Below, piece after piece: positions 57,571 to 64,000 of a DNA stretch of 64,000 bases. A program made the position numbers and the translations under genes. The stretch is from Plantago ovata. Taxonomy: Eukaryota; Streptophyta; Magnoliopsida; Lamiales; Plantaginaceae. A model generated the notes under the pieces. That model saw only the letters and a program-made list of their open reading frames with translations. It was not told where the DNA came from and did not search any database. The stretch lies in the NCBI GenBank assembly GCA_028274465.1, contig CM051457.1, positions 54,658,425 through 54,722,424 of the forward strand, written 5' to 3'. Each line of letters begins with the position of its first letter. Position 1 is the stretch's first letter.

Positions 57571-58848
57571 CATTAGTTGAGCCGACTTCGACTTCGGTGG
57601 CTCTCTCGGAGCGGGATTTTCGCAGTGATCATTACCATAGTTAAGCCTACTTCGGTCTTGGTTAGGGCCATAAGTTTGGCTAGCCGGTGCATATCCTTGA
57701 TTGTTTCGGAATCATCTTCTCCAAAATCCACCTCGAGGATTCCTACCGTCTTATCCGTAGCTAGCTTCTTGAGTACCAAACTCCGTAGCCAAGGCTTCCT
57801 CTTTGCCTCCTCGAGCCCAGTTGCCATCATCATATGCAAGCTCCGATCTACACATATGAGCCCCATGCCCGTAGTTCTTGCATATTCGGCAAACTTCGTT
57901 CGAAACAGTCGTTCCAGTGGCGCTCTTGAGGACTTGCTTCAATTCGTTGGTAAAGCACTCGAATTGATCCCCATTCCCCCTATACATAGGGGCTTCTTGA
58001 GTCGGTGGAGCTTCAGGTCCACGTCTCCTAACCATTGCCTTTGGGTCCTTGAACTGCGAACCCTTAGCAAGCCTTTCGAAAACTGCCCAGACGGCTTCTG
58101 CGGTTTCCTCCCAAATATTGCCTCGGCATTGGAAATCCACCACTTGTTGGTTCTCGAAGGTTAGTCCATTGTAGAAGTGTTGGACTAGGTCAGAAAGTTC
58201 AAAACCATGGTGAGGGAACTTGTTCGTGAGATCTTGGAACCTCTCAAACGCGGTGTAGATGGTCTCATCATAGTCTTGCTTGAATCTAGTGATTTGTGCC
58301 TTTAGCGCGGTAGTCAAGGTGTGAGGGAAGTATTTTTCCATGAAAGCTGAAAAAACCTTCTCCCAAGTGTCCAGCGAGCCTGCTGGTAGTGAACTCAACC
58401 ATGACTTGGCTGTGTCGCCAAGCCCCATAGCAAAAACCTTCATCCGCAACTCATCCGTTGTTATTTCAGCTCCGGGTCGTGGGAGTTGGTTGACGAAATC
58501 ATCGATATCGTGCAAGTACCCCATCACATCTTCCCTTGATAAGCCATAGAACCTCGGAAGTTGTTGGAATGCGTGGTTCTTGATTTCCAGATCTCGAGTT
58601 GCAGACGAAAGAACAATCGCCGGTCCCCTCATACGATCCTTGGAGGGTTGAACCCATGCTTTCAGTGGTCTAGCTTCTGCCATTCCGTCGATTTCCTTGA
58701 AAAGAGTATGTAGAGATTCAGAGAAATCGGTATCCTCTATTTCCTCTAGTTCACGCCTTTGAAGTAGTCGCCTTCTTTGGTGGTAGACTGTGTCGATCTC
58801 AGCAATTGAATCAGCAAGCGGTGTTCCCCTAGATCGTGTATGTGGCAT
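57571..58848 (-). pseudogene. Athila-type gag, copy 2
   Basis: ATG at 58848 (MPHTRSRGTPLADS). 365 codons are open to a TAA after SYG near 57751. Gag core TWEKVFSAFMEKYFP and a zinc knuckle CRICKNYGHGAHMC near residue 325. The same frame continues to protease after this TAA and a TGA near 57718; copy 1 reads sense codons (CAA, GGA) at both places, so the ancestor was one gag-protease ORF. Confidence 0.85.
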
Positions 58849-58972
58849 ACACTATCTGTAACAGACTAGGAAAGAAGTATCAGAGAGAGATTAAAAAGGA
58901 AAACTAAAACTACTAGAATTAGGAATTGAATGCTGAAAATATAAACAAATTAAACAGAAAAAAGGAGTATAG

Positions 58973-58990
58973 TCCCCGGCAGCGGCGCCA
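58973..58990 (-). promoter_or_regulatory. PBS, Asp-tRNA type with one change
   Basis: Minus strand TGGCGCCGCTGCCGGGGA, one base different from the two other gypsy PBSs here (CGCTG instead of CGTTG). Confidence 0.88.
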
Positions 58991-58993
58991 ATT

Positions 58994-60306
58994 TGATGAT
59001 ACACGGGATTGTCAGTTCCGGATCAAGCAAATAAATTTGTTATTTAGCCAAAGGCAATTCACAACTACAACGAAAACCGTAGTGTAGCAGTAGAATGACC
59101 TCGAGTGTCGTTCTCTAAGGACTATAACTAGCTTTATCTAATTTAATTAAAGAATATAAAACAGCAGACGGTATAGCAAAAGTTTTTCTAACAGATAATG
59201 GAGATTGGTGATAGTATGGTCCTTCAAAGCATAACGGGTTAATAATCATGCGTAAATTCCTCGGTTTTGCATGGAGATCTTTGATCAATAAATTGTCCTG
59301 TTGTAATTATCACACACTACGAAGATATAGATTCTGATTAGTCAAACACTATTGTCCAATTGTGTTCCGTAATTATTCAACACTATGAAGATATAGATAT
59401 GCATAGATCGACTAGGGTCAAATTGTGTGCAATAATTAATCAACATACGAAGATATAGGTTCCGCAAGATCAAAGAAATAAAGCAATAACACGGAGTATA
59501 ATGCGCGATATAGCCATTAGCATAATTATCAACCCTTCGCTAAGAATTCACATACTATCACCAACGATAAGTTTATCTACTCATAGTTGTCATGCAATCA
59601 ACAGAAATCATAGAAGAAAACATGTTGAAAGATATATAAAAATAAGTAGAAAAACTGTAAGATACAATGTTACCGAAGGTTGTCAGTCTCCGAAGAATCG
59701 CGATCTTACAAGCTCCAAACTGCTATGAAAAAGTATCTCCTAAGCTACGAACCCCCAGAACAGGCTCTGGGAAGTTCCTACCTAAAACTACAGAGAAAGG
59801 TGAGAGAATAAGTCTTGGAAAGTATGAATTTTGGAGAAAAACTGAGCAACTATATATAGGCCTCGAATTTGTGTGGGGCGAAGGGCCCCACACACCGGGC
59901 GAGTCGCCTGGTGTGGGGCGATTCGCCCCACGTCCCGGGCGATTCGCCCGGGAGCGTTTTTCGGGAAATTCCGCGTTTTCGACGCGTTTTTGGATTTCTT
60001 CCCCTTTTCGGACTCGGTTTCTGACTTCTAGTGGCCTTCTAACCTCCAGATTCGACCCCTAGACTCCAAATCCTATCCGGAAACCTTCAGATACTCCAAA
60101 TAGGCTTCTGGAACACCAATTCCTTGTCAACTTTAATATAATTGCCCTGAAATCCTCGTTTTTCAACCAAAACCTGTAAAATAAAAACTAAAGGGAAACG
60201 TGACACTATTCTAATAAAATGCACTAAAGTATAGCTAAATTAACATAGAGGATAGCTAAAATAGGTGAAAAAGACTCAAATGAAAGTGTAAAATACACAT
60301 TCATCA
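58994..60306 (-). repeat. 5' LTR of gag-protease element 2
   Basis: 1313 bp. Palindrome cluster at 59873-59954, next to minus-strand TATA (CCTATATATAG, 59850-59861). Confidence 0.93.
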
Positions 60307-60311
60307 ATAGC

Positions 60312-61586
60312 TGCCTACTATGATTATGAGATCTGGCAGATGGATGTAAAGACTGCCTTCCTCAATGGCAACCTTGAGGAAGAGGTCTATATGGTACAGC
60401 CAGAAGGTTTTATTAGTAAAACCAGGCCAACTGCTGTATGCAAATTACAAAGATCCATCTATGGGCTAAAGCAAGCGTCTAGGAGCTGGAATATCCGCTT
60501 TGATGAAGCTGTCAAATCGTTTGACTTCATCAGAAGCAAGGAAGATCCCTGTGTCTACACTAGGCACAGCGACAAGGGAATCGTTTTCATGATCATCTAT
60601 GCTGATGACATTTTGATCATGGGAAACAATGTTTCTATGCTAGAAGAGACTAAAGTTTGGTTATCAAGTACCTTTTCAATGAAGGACTTGGGTGAAGCGA
60701 ACTACATCCTAGGGATCAAGATCTATAGAGATAGATCCAAGAGGATGTTAGGATTGACACAGTCCACCTACATCGACAAAATACTGAAGCGTTATAAGAT
60801 GGACGACTCAAAGAGGGGCTTTCTCCCAGCTAGGCATGGGATTGTCTTATCAGTTAAGGATGGTCCTAAAACTGATGAAGAAAGAAATGCAATGAGTCGT
60901 GTGCCCTATGCTTCGGCAGTAGGGTCTATAATGTATGCAAAATGACTTGCACAAGGCCCGATGTGGCATATGCGCTTAGTGTCACTTGTCGACACCAACA
61001 GAATCCAGGAGTACCTTACTGGACTGCTGTAAAGAACATTCTTAAGTACCTTCGACGAACTAAAGAGATGTTCTTGGTGTTTGGTGGAGAACCAGAATTA
61101 AAGATGTATGGTTATGTCGACGCTGGATTTGAATCATATCCTGATGACTTTAAGTCACAGACAGGATACGTATTCAAATTGAACGGAGGAGCTATCTGTT
61201 GGAAGAGTTCTAAGCAAGACACGCTTGCTGACTCATCCACAGAAGCTGAGTACATTGCTTCATCAGAAGCATCGAAAGAAGCTGTCTGGATTTCAGAGTT
61301 CTTGAAGGAATTGAGGGTTGTTCCTGCTCCTAGTCCAATAACGATTTATTGTGACAATACGGGCGTCGTCGCTCAAGCTAAGGAGCTTAGATCTACAAAC
61401 AAGAACAAACATGTACTTAGAAAGTATCACGTTATACGTGAGATTATTGATAGAGGAGAAGTTAGTATAGAACGTGTCTCTACCACGGACAACGTGGCAG
61501 ATCCTTTCACCAAGGTCTTATCAGTGGAAGTCCACTTAAGACATTATGCTAATCTGGGTATTAAGCATAAAGGTGACTGGCTCTAG
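60312..61586 (+). pseudogene. Copia-2 RT (rest) and RNase H
   Basis: Resumes with MDVKTAFLNG. The catalytic YVDD is changed to YADD (60598-60609), still with both Asp. A frameshift near 60938-60945 separates RT from RNase H (SSTEAEYIASSEA, YCDNTGVVAQA). Ends with TAG at 61584-61586 before the PPT. Confidence 0.88.
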
Positions 61587-61589
61587 TCC

Positions 61590-61600
61590 AAGTGGGAGAT
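61590..61600 (+). promoter_or_regulatory. PPT of copia-2
   Basis: AAGTGGGAGAT abutting LTR start TGATAGTG. Confidence 0.88.
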
Positions 61601-63645
61601 TGATAGTGTATATGTCCTAGAGACAGTCCTTATTAAGGGCATGCAGCCCTTATAGAGGGCATATATGTACTATTACACAGGTCAACGTAATATATATATA
61701 TGTTTGTTGTTTGACCATTGAGTATCTCTTTCATATTTATATTACACCAGGCATGCAGGATGTCATATCTCTATTTCTGTCTATATTGATATTAAACATG
61801 TCCCCTCGGATAGATGACCGATCACACAAATAGTGGAAGCTACGTGAGTTATCATCTATCCCAAACTCTCCCTAGTCGAGGTTCATCTCGGATGTAGGGG
61901 TCTGAATGAACCAGCTGAGACTAGTATGCGTGGAGGTTATACTTGTTGGAGCAAGTGTGAGCCGATCCCACGGCCACGGAACGGATTGTTGGACAATCAA
62001 GAAACGTTCCCATAACTGCGCATAGTTGTTCGAAGAATGATTACCGAACAATGGAAGTACCCACCGGACACTCCCATCGATGTATACTCTACACCGAAGT
62101 GTCTATGAGAACCGGTAAGTTGTCGAAGTGATGCCAGTCGTCCTTTGGACTTACAGGACTTTATCATCAGATTTCTTGCCCCATATCCTTGGTGGACCCG
62201 TCGATGTCAGCTCTGAATAAGCAGTTGACCTAAGACACGATCCAGGATTATGGATACATACGAATGGGGATGATAAGTGTTTCTGTGAAGAATTCATCTC
62301 TCATGTGTAGCACAGGAGAGTACTGCTCATAGTCGTCATAGTTGTGTTGGTAAAGTCACTGGCCAGTGCATCGATATATTATGATAGTCATAAGTATATC
62401 TTCGTAACCAAGCAACTCCCTGAGACGTCCGTGGATGTATTATTGGGATAGACACATCATCGATCCTAGATGCATTCGAGTCAGTCAGATGAAGGGACGT
62501 TACCATCGCCGCGTTGAGCGCAACAGACTTCGCAACAAAAGGGTTTGCTTTGAGAAACCTCTCAAACGTCCTCATGTATTAATATTGCAAATGGAACCGT
62601 CTAGGAATTTCATTTTGCCTAGTCTAGGACTTGCTTAATACAATGAGGCCCTATGTGTCACACTATGTGGTGATTCAGCTTATCAGAATATCCTTGAAGA
62701 TGGAATCGCAATTGATTTGGAATTAATTATGATTAATGCATTATAATTGATTTGGAATTAATTATAATATTTAGTGGCTCAATTAGTGATTTGGAATTAT
62801 TAATTGAATTGGCTAATTAATTGTATTTTATGTAAATACAATCAAAGATTATATTTTAGAAATATAATAGAGGTTTGATTTGAAAGGATATGTTAATTTA
62901 GAATTAACATATGCACATGGGCAAAATCTACTTGGAGTTTGAATTGCCTTAGAACTATATGTGGGTCCCAAAATCGGGACCCACTATCTCCGGTAGGACA
63001 CGCGCGCGAGCTGAGTAGGGAAGGAGTTCGACTCCTTCCTCTATTAGAAATCCAAGGGATAAGTTAGATTTTCCTGATTGAGTTTTAATTTAATTGGGAA
63101 TGAATCTAAACTTGAAATTGGTTTCCTAGTGCGATAAGAATTAGATTCTTATTCCTTTATGAAGTCTAATTGCTTATGCTTTAGGCTTCTATTGACTACT
63201 ATATAAGTAAGTCATTAGAGAGCTTTTTCAGTATCAATTCTTAGAGAATTATTCTACCTTTCTTAGAGAAAATAAAAGCTCTCCCCCTCTCCCCTATAAA
63301 CCGCGTGCGCCACCCTCTTGCCGGAGGAAAAATGGCCGCCCCATCTTCTTGGTCACACAAAGAATATCCTAGCATTCTTCCGATAGGCTGTTCATCCGTG
63401 GATACCAAGGTTGAGGTTCTAGGAGCTGGAAACTAACTCTTATTGTCTTGTAGATAATCAGAGTATTGCAGATATCTTCGACTTCGACGAAGGAGAAGAT
63501 ACACCGGATTATCACGAAGACTTGGAAGCTGTGCTTGCTTTGGAAGTAAGGTTAGTCTTCTAATTGACGTGTTTAAATATATACGGCATATACATAATCA
63601 ATTAACCTGCGTACCTAGGGGTAACTCTGACCGTATTTTCTTACA
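61601..63645 (+). repeat. 3' LTR of copia-2
   Basis: 2045 bp, TGATAGTG to TTCTTACA, lacking about 35 bases near 63610 relative to the 5' LTR. TATA (CTACTATATAAG) near 63195-63207. Confidence 0.93.
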
Positions 63646-64000
63646 GATATGATTGGTGATATTGACAAAAAACGCCAAGTGACTAGATCCAAAGTATCTA
63701 CTAATCAAGAACTTGCTGAAGAAGGAAATGTTATTGAAGTAGAAGCTTTGTTCTCTTACTTTGTTTCAGAAATTGAGCCCAAGACCATAGAAGAAGCTTT
63801 AAAGCATTCTGAATGAATCAAGGTAATGCAAGAAGAACTGGATCAATTTGAAAGGAACAAAGTCTGGAAACTTGTACCCCTTGCGGAAGGAAAGAAAACA
63901 ATTGGTACAAAGTGGGTGTTCAGAAACAAGCTGAGTGAGTATGGAGAAGTAACAAGGAACAAAGCACGTTTAGTTGCTCAAGGTTATTGCCAGACTGAAG
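63646..64000 (+). pseudogene. SIRE copy 3 RT start, continues past window
   Basis: GATAT duplication, then the frame equivalent to 13385-13740 of copy 1: [22 protein letters not shown], a TGA at 63814-63816 where copy 1 has TGG, then [12 protein letters not shown] and [11 protein letters not shown]. The element runs off the right edge. Confidence 0.86.

Larger units (their letters stand above)
51991..60306 (-). mobile_element. Complete non-autonomous gag-protease gypsy element 2
   Basis: 8316 bp on the minus strand with LTRs 58994-60306 (5') and 51991-53301 (3'), PBS, gag-protease and long 3' region. Perfect duplications ATAGC at 51986-51990 and 60307-60311. LTRs differ by few bases and 2 bp in length, so insertion is fairly recent. 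No integrase, RT or RNase H. Sister of 3403-9691. Confidence 0.93.
40236..63645 (+). mobile_element. Ty1/copia element copia-2 carrying two nested elements
   Basis: Same family as copia-1. LTRs at 40236-42320 and 61601-63645; duplications GATAC/GATAT with one difference. Without the gag-only element (44552-50042) and the gag-protease element (51991-60306) it is about 9.6 kb, a full-length copia. Its coding region has several breaks. Confidence 0.92.

Noticed and set aside
1-64000. Host genes, tRNA or rRNA genes, viral integrants
   Set aside because: Every longer frame or conserved block was assigned to LTR retrotransposons or left as an unassigned segment within one. No tRNA- or rRNA-like sequence and no pararetrovirus-type coat or movement protein was recognised.

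Overview
This window is plant nuclear DNA, almost certainly intergenic heterochromatin of a eudicot. I find no host gene, tRNA, rRNA or bacterial feature. Almost every base belongs to LTR retrotransposons inserted into one another, on an AT-rich background. The evidence is LTR ends (TG...CA), 5-bp target duplications, tRNA-complementary primer binding sites (PBS), polypurine tracts (PPT) and gag, protease, integrase, reverse transcriptase and RNase H motifs.

Four kinds of element are present. (1) SIRE-type Ty1/copia with a very long extra ORF after pol: copy 1 at 9967-22840, copy 2 at 22841-27182, copy 3 at 37596-40235 and 63646-64000. (2) Another Ty1/copia family, probably Angela/Tork-like, with ~2.1 kb LTRs and a Met-tRNA PBS: copia-1 at 27183-36694 and copia-2 at 40236-63645. 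(3) Athila-like Ty3/gypsy elements with Asp-tRNA-type PBS. Family B (1-3350, 9692-9966, solo LTR 4675-6078) has an env-like ORF. Family A occurs as a gag-only element (44552-50042), two minus-strand gag-protease elements (3403-9691 and 51991-60306), a solo LTR (25362-26642) and an LTR fragment (36695-37595). (4) No other class was recognised.

Nesting on the left: SIRE copy 2 is the host. SIRE copy 1 sits inside its third ORF. Element B sits in the gag of copy 1. A minus-strand gag-protease element sits in B's 3' LTR, and a solo B LTR (duplication ACTCG) sits in that element. A solo A LTR (duplication CCTAC) interrupts SIRE copy 2. Nesting on the right: SIRE copy 3 has an A LTR in its gag, which copia-1 entered (its left side is deleted). 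Copia-2 is in the pol of copy 3 (GATAC/GATAT) and itself holds the gag-only element (GAGGG/GAGGT) and a complete gag-protease element (ATAGC twice).

All autonomous coding regions seen are broken by stops, frameshifts or insertions. The gag-only ORF at 45990-47330 is open.

Most unusual observations: (a) a tandem array of seven hairpins with constant seven-base loop ACRGGNA and covarying closing pairs between SIRE pol and ORF3; (b) saturation of the SIRE family, coding and non-coding, with the word TTGCTGA/TCAGCAA; (c) three candidate 71-75 nt introns and an internal TATA box for the giant SIRE ORF3; (d) four leader hairpins per copia element with a constant AGGCGGC loop and covarying stems; (e) CpG-rich palindrome clusters just upstream of TATA in every A LTR, with a second copy inside each element; (f) hairpin-plus-purine modules resembling spare PPTs; (g) an 84% GC island in one copia leader; (h) a repair junction with templated insertions at 3294-3437. 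All counts, pairings and boundaries were made by eye.
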